Notes: generated by a model from the letters alone, not told the origin. Shown: positions 7,269 through 15,320, counted from the first letter of the stretch. The stretch is 17,242 nucleotides of DNA from Immundisolibacter sp. (GCF_041601295.1 NZ_JBFIII010000061.1:1-17242); one strand, 5' to 3'. Numbers and translations are program-made.

Positions 7269-9128
7269 ATGACACGCATACGCATTGCCGGCCTCGTCGC
7301 CGGGCTATCTTTGTTTTCGGCCGGCCTTCAAGCCGCCACCGAGCCACCGCTCGTAATCAACATCACCGCCACGCGCCAGGCCCAATCCAACGTCGACAGC
7401 CTGGCCTCGGTCACGGTTATCGACCGGGAGCAGATCGAGCGCCTGCAGGCGCGCTCGGTGCCCGATGCCCTGCGCGGCGTGCCGGGCCTTGGCATCAGCA
7501 GCAACGGCGGCCGGGGCAAACTGACCACGCTGTTCATGCGCGGCACCGAGTCCGACCACGTGCTGGTGTTGGTGGACGGTATCCGGGTCGGGTCGGCCAC
7601 GGCCGGTCTTACATCGTTCCAGGACATCCCGATCGACCAGGTGGAGCGCATCGAAATCGTGCGCGGTCCGCGGTCGAGCCTGTATGGCGCGGATGCCATC
7701 GGCGGTGTGATCCAGATTTTCACCAGAAAAGGCGGCGGCGCCCTGACGCCACGGCTGTCGGCCAGCGGTGGCAGCCACGGCACCCAGGAGTACAGCGCCG
7801 GCCTGTCCGGCGGCGGCGATCGCGGCTGGTTCAACATCGGCGGCAGTCATGTGGAAACTCGGGGCTTCAACAGCTGCGACGGTCTGCCGTTTCCGCCCGG
7901 TGGCGGCTGTTTCACCAGCGAGCCGGACCGCGACCCCTACCGCGACACCGGTGCCAGCCTGCGTGCCGGCTACAAATTGACTGACACGTTCCAGCTCGAA
8001 GGCCACTACCTGCGCAGCGACGGCGACAACGAATACGACGGCAGCGCCTTCGCCTCCAACAGCACTCAGCTCGTCCAGGACGTCGTCGGCGCGCGTCTGG
8101 ACTGGCAGGCGCTGCCGTTCTGGCACGCATCACTGTCTGGCGGACGCAGCCGGGACCTGAGTGACAACTTCTTTGAGGACGCATTCAGTAGCGCCTTCGA
8201 CACCGAGCGGCGCAGCGCGAGTTGGCAGAACGACTTCGCCCTCGCCCCGGAACACCGCCTGACGCTGGGCGCCGACTGGCTGGACGACCGGATCCGGAGC
8301 ACCACCGCCTACGCCGTGAGCTCGCGCGACAACGCGGCTGGCTTTGGTCAATACCAGGGCCGCTTCGGGGAGCATGACCTGACCCTGGCGGCGCGCCGCG
8401 ACGACAACCAGCAATTCGGTGGGCATACCACCGGCTCGCTGGCCTGGGGTTATCGTGTCAGTCCGATCCTGCGCGTGATGGCGTCCTGGGGCAGCGCCTT
8501 CAAGGCGCCGTCGTTCAACGAGTTGTATTTCCCGTTCAATTTTGGCAATCCAGACCTGAAGCCCGAAGAATCAGACAGCTATGAACTGGGCATTGCCGGT
8601 GTCCACGCCGCGTTCACCTGGTCGCTGAACGCCTACCAAACCAGGATTGACGACCTGATCGGCCTGGATTTTTCGAACCTGCCCCCGATTCCCTATCAGG
8701 TCAATATCGACCAGGCGCGCATCCGCGGCCTGGAGGCACTGGTCAGCACCAGCCTGGCCGGCTGGGATGTGGTCGCCAATGTAAGCGCGCTCGATCCGGA
8801 AAATCGCAGCAACGGCGCCAATCGGGGCAATCAGTTACCGCGCCGCGCCAAGCTGATGGCCCGGCTGGATCTGGACCGCAGCCGGGGCGCCTGGCGTGTG
8901 GGAACGACCGTGTACGGTGAAGGCCAACGCTACGATGACCTGGCCAATACCCACTCCCTGGGCAGCTACCTCACGCTTGACCTACGCGCAGCCTACAGCC
9001 TGCGCACAGACTGGACCCTGGAGGGCAAGCTCGCCAACCTGTTCAACAAGGATTACCGAACCGCGCGCCTGTTCAACGAAGACGGGCGCAACGTGATGTT
9101 CACGGTGCGTTACTCGCCCGCGCATTGA
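7269..9128 (+). CDS. btuB: TonB-dependent outer-membrane cobalamin receptor
   Basis: Imports vitamin B12 and related corrinoids across the outer membrane using TonB/ExbBD energy. The 619-residue protein is almost the length of E. coli BtuB. It starts with a signal peptide (basic MTRIR, hydrophobic core, likely cleavage after GLQA at residue 22), then a TonB-box-like LVINITATR. The plug domain follows (SVTVIDREQIE, RGVPGLGIS, FMRGTESDHVLVLVDGIRV, and VERIEIVRGPRSSLYGADAIGG). The rest is a beta-barrel with many alternating strands, including the receptor motif SAFKAPSFNELYFP, and it ends NLFNKDYRTARLFNEDGRN with an aromatic-rich last strand. The ATG at 7269 is chosen over upstream in-frame starts because it has AGGAG five bases before it and begins the signal peptide, and because the upstream sequence is the riboswitch. 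That riboswitch identifies the substrate as cobalamin. Confidence 0.95.
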   Translation: MTRIRIAGLVAGLSLFSAGLQAATEPPLVINITATRQAQSNVDSLASVTVIDREQIERLQARSVPDALRGVPGLGISSNGGRGKLTTLFMRGTESDHVLVLVDGIRVGSATAGLTSFQDIPIDQVERIEIVRGPRSSLYGADAIGGVIQIFTRKGGGALTPRLSASGGSHGTQEYSAGLSGGGDRGWFNIGGSHVETRGFNSCDGLPFPPGGGCFTSEPDRDPYRDTGASLRAGYKLTDTFQLEGHYLRSDGDNEYDGSAFASNSTQLVQDVVGARLDWQALPFWHASLSGGRSRDLSDNFFEDAFSSAFDTERRSASWQNDFALAPEHRLTLGADWLDDRIRSTTAYAVSSRDNAAGFGQYQGRFGEHDLTLAARRDDNQQFGGHTTGSLAWGYRVSPILRVMASWGSAFKAPSFNELYFPFNFGNPDLKPEESDSYELGIAGVHAAFTWSLNAYQTRIDDLIGLDFSNLPPIPYQVNIDQARIRGLEALVSTSLAGWDVVANVSALDPENRSNGANRGNQLPRRAKLMARLDLDRSRGAWRVGTTVYGEGQRYDDLANTHSLGSYLTLDLRAAYSLRTDWTLEGKLANLFNKDYRTARLFNEDGRNVMFTVRYSPAH

Positions 9129-9145
9129 TATTCCGGCCGGACCAC

Positions 9146-9177
9146 GCAAGGACCGGGGACAACACCCCGGTCCTTGC
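9146..9177 (+). terminator. Strong hairpin after btuB, possible terminator
   Basis: A perfect 13-bp inverted repeat, GCAAGGACCGGGG and its complement, with a 6-base loop (ACAACA), begins 17 bases after the btuB stop. The stem is very GC-rich, but only CAACCC follows and there is no T-run, so it may stop transcription poorly or instead stabilise the btuB mRNA 3' end. It separates btuB from the BtuF-like gene. Confidence 0.55.
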
Positions 9178-9219
9178 CAACCCACGGCAGGGTGGCGCAC
9201 CCAACCCGAGGCACCTGCG

Positions 9220-9270
9220 ATGAGCGCAAGCCCCCGCCTGCCGTCGCCACGCCGTGACACCGCACGGTGA
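9220..9270 (+). CDS. Possible 16-codon leader ORF upstream of the BtuF-like gene
   Basis: ATG at 9220 has GAGG eight bases before it (9208-9211). The ORF encodes 16 residues (MSASPRLPSPRRDTAR), and its TGA at 9268-9270 overlaps the GTG start of the BtuF-like gene in the arrangement GTGA. The downstream GTG has no ribosome site of its own, so translation of this ORF could deliver ribosomes to it. The peptide is Arg/Pro/Ser-rich and resembles no known family or attenuator. It could also be a chance frame. Confidence 0.35.
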   Translation: MSASPRLPSPRRDTAR

Positions 9271-10070
9271 GCGACCGCCACCCCAGGCGCATCGTGTGCC
9301 TCACTCAGGAAACCTGCGAAACCCTTTACCTGCTGGGCGAGCAGCATCGCATCGTCGGCATTTCGGGATTCACCGTACGCCCACCTCAGGCGCGACGCGA
9401 AAAACCCAAGGTATCGGCTTACACCAGCGCACGGCTGGATAGAATCCTCGCTCTGAAACCCGACCTGGTACTCGGCTTCAGCGACCTGCAAGCACCCGTC
9501 GCCGCCAGCCTGGTGCAGGCCGGCCTCGCCGTGCATGTGTTCAACCAGCGCAGCGTCGCCGGCATCCTGGACATGATCTGCGTGCTAGGCGCGCTGGTGG
9601 GAGGCCCGGTCAAGGCGCAGATGCTGATCGACCAGCTGCAAGCCGGCATGGATGCCACCCTGAGCGCCGCCGCGCGCTTGCCCAGGCGGCCGCGCGTGTA
9701 CTTCGAGGAATGGGACCAGCCGCTGATCAGCGGCATCGGCTGGGTATCCGAACTCATTCATCTGGCTGGCGGTGAGGATTGCTTCGCCGAGCTGGGCAAC
9801 CGGGCCGCTGCGCAAGGCCGTGTCATCGTTGATCCGGGCGAGGTGGTACGCCGTGCGCCGGACATCATCTTCGGTTCCTGGTGCGGCAAACGCTTTCGAC
9901 CCCGGCATCTGGCCGACCGGCCCGGCTGGGACGCTATCCCGGCCTTGCATAATGGTCAGGTGTTCGAAATCAAATCCGCCGACATCCTGAGTCCCGGGCC
10001 CGCCGCTCTGGATGCTGGCCTGCGCCAGCTGCACCAGCATATCGCCGCCTGCGCGCGGGCATTGCCGTGA
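9267..10070 (+). CDS. BtuF-like cobalamin-binding protein without a visible signal peptide
   Basis: Member of the periplasmic-binding fold family used by BtuF and siderophore-binding proteins (PF01497, helical backbone). The 267 residues include RIVCLTQETCETLYLLGE near the N-terminus, VGISGFTVRPP, the segment LDRILALKPDLVLGFSD, GALVGGPVKA, and a C-terminal lobe with RAPDIIFGSW and IPALHNGQVFEI. Unlike exported BtuF, it starts SDRHPRRIVCLTQ with no hydrophobic leader. The GTG at 9267 is the first possible start because an in-frame TGA lies at 9255-9257. It has no Shine-Dalgarno of its own and overlaps the stop of a short upstream ORF. Its position behind a riboswitch-controlled btuB supports a corrinoid role, but no BtuC or BtuD transporter genes are nearby. 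It could be a cytoplasmic corrinoid binder or a binding protein for another ligand. Confidence 0.8.
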   Translation: MSDRHPRRIVCLTQETCETLYLLGEQHRIVGISGFTVRPPQARREKPKVSAYTSARLDRILALKPDLVLGFSDLQAPVAASLVQAGLAVHVFNQRSVAGILDMICVLGALVGGPVKAQMLIDQLQAGMDATLSAAARLPRRPRVYFEEWDQPLISGIGWVSELIHLAGGEDCFAELGNRAAAQGRVIVDPGEVVRRAPDIIFGSWCGKRFRPRHLADRPGWDAIPALHNGQVFEIKSADILSPGPAALDAGLRQLHQHIAACARALP

Positions 10071-10083
10071 TACACCGCCGCCG

Positions 10084-10695
10084 ATGAAACGCCTGGCGCT
10101 GATCGTTCTGCTGGCGGTGCTGGCCTGGCACTGGTGGCCAGTACCCGTGCCAGGCGTGCAGAACCCACCCCCCATGACCGAGCTGCTGCCCGCAGATCCG
10201 CTCGGCGCGCCGGTGCAACGGAATCTGCCCGCCGGACCACAGTTTTCGCTGAACGGCATCCCGGCCCGTGTGCTCGCCGAATACGCGGTCAGCGGACGGG
10301 TGCTGTCGTCCGCCCGCTATCGCCTGGGCCGGACCGCCGGCCTGGCGCCCTTCGATTTCGCGCTCGGTTGGGGCCGCATGAGCGAGCCGGCGGTAATCGA
10401 ACAACTGGACATCAGCCAAAGGGGACGCTGGTACTTCTGGCGTTACCAAGGCGAGCCGCCGCTGCCACGGCGCGAAATCGAAACCTCCAGCGCCAACGTG
10501 CATCTGATTCCGGCCGATGCGACCGTGGTGCGCGCCCTGCGCCAGGTCAGCGCCGGCCAACAGGTGGCGCTGCGTGGCTACCTGCTCGAACTGCGCGCCG
10601 CCGACGGCTGGCAGTGGCGCAGCTCAATGAACCGTGAGGATACCGGTGACGGCAGCTGCGAGTTGCTGTACGTGCAGACCGTCGAAAGACCGTGA
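10084..10695 (+). CDS. Small membrane-anchored protein of unknown function
   Basis: I do not recognise a characterised function. The 203-residue product begins with one hydrophobic segment (residues 3-18, KRLALIVLLAVLAWHWW), then a Pro-rich stretch, suggesting an inner-membrane anchor or uncleaved signal with a periplasmic domain. The rest is compact and conserved-looking: YAVSGRVLSSARYRLG, LAPFDFALGWGRMSEP, SQRGRWYFWRYQG, NVHLIPADATVVRALRQV and a C-terminal WQWRSSMNREDTGDGSCEL. I recall uncharacterised proteobacterial proteins sharing this pattern, with a terminal D(S/T)G.G.CEL block. The ATG at 10084 is chosen over one at 10012 because it starts the hydrophobic segment. It lies 13 bases after the BtuF-like stop without a good ribosome site, so it may depend on translation of that gene. 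Confidence 0.75.
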   Translation: MKRLALIVLLAVLAWHWWPVPVPGVQNPPPMTELLPADPLGAPVQRNLPAGPQFSLNGIPARVLAEYAVSGRVLSSARYRLGRTAGLAPFDFALGWGRMSEPAVIEQLDISQRGRWYFWRYQGEPPLPRREIETSSANVHLIPADATVVRALRQVSAGQQVALRGYLLELRAADGWQWRSSMNREDTGDGSCELLYVQTVERP

Positions 10696-10703
10696 GCCGG
10701 ACT

Positions 10704-10725
10704 GCCCGGCGCCGCGGCGTCGGGC
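10704..10725. terminator. Hairpin between convergent genes, possible terminator
   Basis: GCCCGGCGCC pairs with GGCGTCGGGC (one G-U pair) with almost no loop, between the unknown gene (+) and the acyl-CoA ligase (-). A T-rich patch (ATTTTCTTT, 10740-10748) lies about 15 bases further on the plus strand rather than directly after the stem, so termination is plausible but not classical. It marks the boundary between the cobalamin and catabolic blocks. Confidence 0.35.
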
Positions 10726-10758
10726 CAGGCGCGCACCGGATTTTCTTTACAGAGCCGG

Positions 10759-12354
10759 TTAGTCCGCGCACAGTTGCTCGCCCCATGGCAAGGTGTCCGG
10801 GTGCTGCCGAAACCCCTCGCGGATCTGGTGTTTGGCAATCTTGTGAGTGCCGCCCTTGGGCAGTTCCTGCACGATCTGCACGTATTTGGGCACTTCCCAC
10901 TTGCCGACCTTGCCGCGGCAAAACTCGATCAGTTCCTGCGGCGTGGCGGTAGCGCCGTCACGCAGCGACACCACAGCCACCACCGCCTCGCCCCACTCGG
11001 GGTGGGGCGCGCCCACAACGGCGCACTCGCGGATCGCCGCGTGTTCCGCCAGTACGTTTTCCACCACCACCGGGAACACGTTGAAAGCGCCGGAGATGAT
11101 CATGAACTTCTTGCGGTCGGTCAGATAGTAATAGCCACGCTCGTCGGCCTTGCCAAGGTCGTTGCAGCGCAGCCAGGCGCCGCGCTCGTCGTGACCGAAC
11201 AGCTCGGCGTTCTCGTCGGGCCGGTTCAGATAGCCGGCGATGTTGGTGTCGGTAAGCGCCCACAGCTCGCCAACCTCGCCGGTCGGCAACGCCCTGCCGT
11301 CGGTATCGCGAATCGACAGGTCGACATGCAGCGCCGGTTTGCCGCACGAGGTCAGCAGCTGCGGTTCACCGGCGAAGGCCCGCAGGTGATCCTCGTGGCG
11401 CAGGAAGGACAGCCAGCCACCCGTAGACTCAGTGAGGCCGTAAATCTGCATGATTTCGCCGCCGAAGGTGGCGTGCCAGTCGCGGATCACAGGCGGACGG
11501 GTCGGCTCGGAGCCGTAGACGATCTGGCGCAGCGACGAGGCGTCGTAGTGCCCGGCCTTGTAGAGCTCCAGCACGCGCTGCAACAGGGTTGGCATCAGGA
11601 TGGAGCTGGTTGCGCACTCTTCCTGCAGGAGATCCAGCCAGCGGTCGGCCTTGAAGTCGCCATCAGGCAGCACCATGCGCATGCCGTTCACCATGCCAAA
11701 CGAGTTCAGCACGATGCCGACACCGGCTGTGGAGCCGGGCGACAGGAACACATCCTCGTGGCGCAGGCCGATCTGCAGGTTGGTGTGCAGCAGGCATTCG
11801 CGCACGCTGCGCTGGGTCCACAGCGCGCCTTTGGGCAAGCCGGTGGTGCCGGACGTGTAGCTGATGCCGATGATGTCGTCGTCCGTCAATACCGGCAGCT
11901 CGGGGCGCGCGTTGTGCTGCGCGATCAGGGTTTCGTAGTCCAGCTCCAAGCCGTGACCGGCGCCCATGCCGACCAGTCGCACACCCGCGGCGCGTATTTC
12001 GTCCAGATGCGCCGCCAGCAGCGGCAGGCAGTTGTTCTGCACGATCAGCAGCCTGGCATCACAGTCCCTGATCAGATGCAGCATTTCGCGCGGCGCGTAA
12101 CGCCAGTTCACGCCCACCCGCACGGCGCCGATCTTGATGCAGGCGAACCAGTGCTCCAGCACTTCGACGTGATCGTGGGCGAGTATGGCCACCACGTCAC
12201 CTTTGCCCAGACCCATGGCCTGCAAGGCGACCGCCAGGCGGTCCGAGCGCTCGTGCATCTGGCCCCAGGTTCGACGCACGGCGCCGTCGACGAAGGCGAC
12301 TTTATCCGGATAACTGGTGGCGCAGCGGCGCACGAAATCGCGCGGCAGGATCAT
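10759..12354 (-). CDS. AMP-forming acyl-CoA ligase
   Basis: Activates a carboxylic acid to its CoA thioester through an acyl-adenylate; the substrate cannot be read from the sequence. The 531-residue protein has the ANL-family P-loop YTSGTTGLPKGA at residues 166-177, the A5 motif IYGLTESTGGW, and the hinge region DLGKADERGYYYLTDRKKFMIISGAF carrying the adenylate-binding Asp. The C-terminal catalytic Lys lies in GGTHKIAKHQI, where the more usual GK is HK. The frame is open far upstream, but the ATG at 12354 is chosen because AGGAGGAG lies just before it and the longer N-terminus overlaps the hydrolase in another frame. It is the last gene of the probable dioxygenase operon, 77 bases after the hydrolase. 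Neighbours suggest an aromatic acid or a ring-cleavage product as substrate (inference). Confidence 0.88.
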   Translation of the reverse strand: MILPRDFVRRCATSYPDKVAFVDGAVRRTWGQMHERSDRLAVALQAMGLGKGDVVAILAHDHVEVLEHWFACIKIGAVRVGVNWRYAPREMLHLIRDCDARLLIVQNNCLPLLAAHLDEIRAAGVRLVGMGAGHGLELDYETLIAQHNARPELPVLTDDDIIGISYTSGTTGLPKGALWTQRSVRECLLHTNLQIGLRHEDVFLSPGSTAGVGIVLNSFGMVNGMRMVLPDGDFKADRWLDLLQEECATSSILMPTLLQRVLELYKAGHYDASSLRQIVYGSEPTRPPVIRDWHATFGGEIMQIYGLTESTGGWLSFLRHEDHLRAFAGEPQLLTSCGKPALHVDLSIRDTDGRALPTGEVGELWALTDTNIAGYLNRPDENAELFGHDERGAWLRCNDLGKADERGYYYLTDRKKFMIISGAFNVFPVVVENVLAEHAAIRECAVVGAPHPEWGEAVVAVVSLRDGATATPQELIEFCRGKVGKWEVPKYVQIVQELPKGGTHKIAKHQIREGFRQHPDTLPWGEQLCAD

Positions 12355-12431
12355 GGCGGACTCCTCCTGAAATGCGTTGAGCTTGCGGGTGGCCGATAGC
12401 CGGACCATGCCGCCATTTATGGTTCGAGCGA

Positions 12432-13277
12432 CTACAAACTCGACAAGAAACCCAGTACGGCTTCGGTAAACACATCGTTGCTGTCGCCGGCCACCATGTG
12501 ACCGGCGCCGGGCACTTCCACGAACTGCGCATGCGGCACGGCGGCCAGGAATTCGCGCGCGCCCTCGGGGCTGACCACATCGCTGATCTGGCCCCGGATC
12601 AGCAAAGTCGGCAGCGTCAGCGCGCGGGCAGCCGCTTCCAGGCGTTCCCGCACGGACGCGCCCTTGGCGAAGGACTGCATCATCCGCGTGTCCCAATGCC
12701 AGTAATACCGGCCATCGCGCAGGCGAAGGTTGCGCTCCAGGCCGGATACGTCGTCCGGTCGCGGACGGTGCGGCAAATAACTGGCAACCGCATCCGCCGC
12801 TTCCTCGAGCGACGCGAACCCGCGCGGATTGCCGGCCATGAAGTTGCGCACCTGCCCCTCGCCGCGCCGTTCGATGCGCGGCACGATGTCCACCAGCACC
12901 ATCGCGCGCAGGAATTCGCCTTGTCGTTCGCCCTCGCCGAGCAAACCGACCAGCCCGCCCAAGGACGCGCCGACCAGCACCGGCGGACTGGCCAGGGTAG
13001 CGACCACACCACGAAAGTCCGCGACGTAATCGTCAAAACTGTAGTGGCCGTCGTGCGCCCAGTCGCTCTCGCCGTGGCCGCGCTGGTCCACCGCCAGCAC
13101 ATACCAGCCACACTGCGCCAGCACGCGGGCCGTACCCTGCCACGAGTGGCGCGTCTGGCCGCCGCCGTGCAGCAGGACCACCGGCGGATTGGCAGAGTCA
13201 CCCCAGGCCTCGGCTGCCAGGGTCATCTGGCCCTCGCCGCCAAAGCTCAATCTTGCCGATGTCATCACCGTCGCCAC
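12432..13277 (-). CDS. Alpha/beta hydrolase
   Basis: Cytoplasmic hydrolase of the alpha/beta fold, substrate unknown. With a GTG start at 13277 it has 281 residues. The oxyanion-hole motif is LLHGGGQTRHSW at residues 35-46, DQRGHGESD follows, and the nucleophile Ser105 lies in GASLGG. The acid is probably Asp233 in GQISDVV, and the base is His260 in PGAGHMV. GTG at 13277 is preferred because GAGG lies eight bases upstream; ATG at 13265 (277 residues) is the alternative. It starts 25 bases after the oxygenase beta gene, so the two are likely cotranscribed. In aromatic pathways such enzymes often hydrolyse meta-cleavage products or esters, which fits the setting, but no ring-cleavage dioxygenase is seen here. 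Fold is confident, role is inference. Confidence 0.87.
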   Translation of the reverse strand: MATVMTSARLSFGGEGQMTLAAEAWGDSANPPVVLLHGGGQTRHSWQGTARVLAQCGWYVLAVDQRGHGESDWAHDGHYSFDDYVADFRGVVATLASPPVLVGASLGGLVGLLGEGERQGEFLRAMVLVDIVPRIERRGEGQVRNFMAGNPRGFASLEEAADAVASYLPHRPRPDDVSGLERNLRLRDGRYYWHWDTRMMQSFAKGASVRERLEAAARALTLPTLLIRGQISDVVSPEGAREFLAAVPHAQFVEVPGAGHMVAGDSNDVFTEAVLGFLSSL

Positions 13278-13302
13278 ACTTGTGTCCTCGCAGGCGCCGC
13301 GA

Positions 13303-13788
13303 TCAGACCAGGAACGAGATGTTCGGAATCGGCTCGTCCGCATTGACCAGCACCACTTTCTTGGCGGCCATCAGCCAGCCGCTGCCGCCGCGGCGCAGCC
13401 GGTGCGTGGTGCGCCCGCCCCAGACGTGCATGTCATGAGTGGACTGCACCGCCAGTTCGAGCAGGATGAAATTGGACCCCACGACGTACTCGTCGCCATC
13501 GACTGCCTCGACCACGATGCCGGAAACAACCCGCCGCATGGGCGACGGTGGCGTCTGGCTATGGCGCGTACCGGTGAGCAACAGCTGAATACGGGTGTGA
13601 ATGCGCCGACGGTTGTCGTTGATGTGCGACACCTGTTTTTCCGCATCCAGACCCTCGGCGCGCGGCACCCAGTAATGGCCGTCGTCGGCCCACAGCGCTT
13701 CCCACTCCGTATAACGGGATTCGTCGCACAGGCGTGCTTCGTGATGAATGAAGTCGCTGATTTGCCTCAGCAGCTGGTCTGAAACCAT
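13303..13788 (-). CDS. Aromatic-ring-hydroxylating oxygenase, beta subunit
   Basis: Small structural subunit of a Rieske non-haem iron oxygenase; it has an NTF2/SnoaL-like fold, carries no metal, and assembles with the alpha subunit into an alpha3beta3 hexamer in characterised members. The 161 residues begin MVSDQLLRQISDFIHHEARL and contain YTEWEALWADDGHYWVP, a region strongly typical of the family, then INDNRRRIHTRI, MRRVVSGIVVE and the C-terminal PNISFLV. Length is normal. An AGGA motif about nine bases before the ATG supports the start. It follows the alpha gene by 87 bases on the same strand and precedes the hydrolase by 25 bases. Confidence 0.92.
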   Translation of the reverse strand: MVSDQLLRQISDFIHHEARLCDESRYTEWEALWADDGHYWVPRAEGLDAEKQVSHINDNRRRIHTRIQLLLTGTRHSQTPPSPMRRVVSGIVVEAVDGDEYVVGSNFILLELAVQSTHDMHVWGGRTTHRLRRGGSGWLMAAKKVVLVNADEPIPNISFLV

Positions 13789-13875
13789 GGCAGTCGATCC
13801 TGAAAGTCGCGGCGGGTGCGCGCCAGCGCGCCGCCGCGATTGAAACGGGGGAGGTTTGGTACTGGACCGGCGGAA

Positions 13876-15156
13876 TCAGGTCACAGCCCGCAGATCGCGC
13901 TGCATCGCGGTCTTGTAGCGCCGGTAAAAAGCCCGGTTCACCGTTTCGTCCGACATGTGCGACACGGTCAGCCCGTCTTGCTGATACTCCCGATGCAGAC
14001 CACGGCTCAGATCCATCCACTCTGGCTGCTGGGCGGCCAGGCCCGCCTGGTTGCGCTCGGCGATGACCACGTCCTCCGGAATCAGAAACGAGCCCGGACC
14101 CACGGCGCCCTCGGTCTGGTGAATCGCGCGCTGGTTCACTTCCGGCGCGCCTTTGAGCAGCATTGGGGTATACAGCTGCACGCATTCGCCTGCGCTGACC
14201 GGGTAATAGAAGACGACGTTCAGTTCGCCCAGAAACAAGTTCGGAAAGATGATGGCGTGCGGCGGGCCGCCGCAGAACATTTCGTTGGCTTTTTCCTTGC
14301 CGTAGTGCGCTTCCATCGCCTTGACGTAATTGGGCAGTTTCGACGCCGACACCCGACCGAACCACTCGAACGGATTGCCCCGTTTGCGGTAGGCCACGCC
14401 AAAGTCGATCTCGATGTGCCCGTTGCCCCAGTCCCTCACCACCGGCTCGGCCCCGCTCTGGATAAGATCGATGGCCTGTGAATCGGTGGCGGACATGAAC
14501 GAGGAATGCGTGAAATCGACGTGGTACCCGTCGCAGTCGTTCTCGGGCAGCATCTTCCAGTTGGCCTTGAATCTATGCTTCAGCCAACCGGCGGTCAGGT
14601 CCAGTTCACCCTCGGGCGACAGATCGCAGCAGCGATCCAGTAATTCCCTGGCCCGGCCCAGATGTTCGTCCAGCGTCATGCCGGAATGATTCAGGCTCGC
14701 GAACACGAAGCCGCGATAAACCTCCACCTGCGCGGCCGGCACCATGCCGTGCGCCGATTTGTCGAAGCCGGCGCCGTAGCCATCCGCCTGCGGCGTATCC
14801 AGAAGACTGCCATCCAGGTCGTATACCCAGCCGTGGTAAGGGCACGCGAATACTTTGCTATTGCCGCTTTCGCGGGCACAGACTTTGTTGCCCCGGTGGG
14901 CACAGCGATTGCGCACGACATGCACGCGACCGTCCTTGCCGCGCGACATGATGACCGGCTGATAACCGATCTGGCGGGTAACGTAATCGCCTGGGCCCGG
15001 AATTTCGCTGTCGTGGCCGACGAATACCCAGCCGTTGTGAAATATCTTTTCCATCTCCTCGTCGAAGATGACCGGGTCCGTATACAGCGCGCTGTGGACG
15101 CGGTCCGCCTGAACCAGCACGTCGTAGTCGACAGGAACAGCACGTTCTGTGCGCAT
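13876..15156 (-). CDS. Aromatic-ring-hydroxylating oxygenase, Rieske alpha subunit
   Basis: Catalytic subunit that inserts O2 into an aromatic ring, receiving electrons from a ferredoxin or reductase. The 426 residues contain the Rieske [2Fe-2S] ligands C85, H87, C105 and H108 (NRCAHRGNK ... FACPYHGWVYDLDG). The mononuclear iron site is in ENDCDGYHVDFTHSSF, with H212 and H217 as ligands and D209 as the bridging Asp that links neighbouring subunits. D362 in PEDVVIAE is the likely third ligand. This spacing matches naphthalene-type oxygenases. The ATG has an AAGGAGG ribosome site. It heads the operon alpha, beta, hydrolase, ligase. Substrate is unknown: the overall look is of the large family that includes naphthalene, salicylate and benzoate-type enzymes. 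No electron-transfer partner is encoded in the window. Confidence 0.93.
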   Translation of the reverse strand: MRTERAVPVDYDVLVQADRVHSALYTDPVIFDEEMEKIFHNGWVFVGHDSEIPGPGDYVTRQIGYQPVIMSRGKDGRVHVVRNRCAHRGNKVCARESGNSKVFACPYHGWVYDLDGSLLDTPQADGYGAGFDKSAHGMVPAAQVEVYRGFVFASLNHSGMTLDEHLGRARELLDRCCDLSPEGELDLTAGWLKHRFKANWKMLPENDCDGYHVDFTHSSFMSATDSQAIDLIQSGAEPVVRDWGNGHIEIDFGVAYRKRGNPFEWFGRVSASKLPNYVKAMEAHYGKEKANEMFCGGPPHAIIFPNLFLGELNVVFYYPVSAGECVQLYTPMLLKGAPEVNQRAIHQTEGAVGPGSFLIPEDVVIAERNQAGLAAQQPEWMDLSRGLHREYQQDGLTVSHMSDETVNRAFYRRYKTAMQRDLRAVT

Positions 15157-15320
15157 GTGGATCCCTCCTTACCTCTTTGTATCGTTGTAGGCCGCATATG
15201 GCGCACCTGCGTCATCCCGCGGGAAGCCGCATCGGCGCGCGACTTGCCGGCTAGCTTACCTTCGTTGGGGCGGTCGCGCGTGACGGGCGGGTCCCACTCC
15301 GGTTCACCCGCAACGCTACT
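15157..15320. other. Upstream region of the oxygenase operon
   Basis: These 164 bases separate the oxygenase alpha start from the exonuclease stop, both on the minus strand. The AAGGAGG ribosome site of alpha is clear, but no sigma70 or sigma54 promoter with correct spacing was found. An inverted repeat GCGGGT (15287-15292) / ACCCGC (15306-15311) lies just after the exonuclease stop and could be a weak terminator. A palindrome-like GCCGCATATGGCGC at 15191-15204 lies about 35 bases before the alpha start and could be a regulator site. Confidence 0.3.

Noticed and set aside
10774..12399. A 541-codon antisense ORF over the acyl-CoA ligase.
   Set aside because: A mirror frame of a high-GC gene: its translation is rich in His, Gln, Ala and Val and resembles no family, while the opposite strand encodes a clear ligase.
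12355..12696. Longer start for the acyl-CoA ligase.
   Set aside because: It would overlap the hydrolase gene by over 260 bases in another frame, and the translation there is unlike any ligase; the ATG at 12354 has a strong ribosome site.
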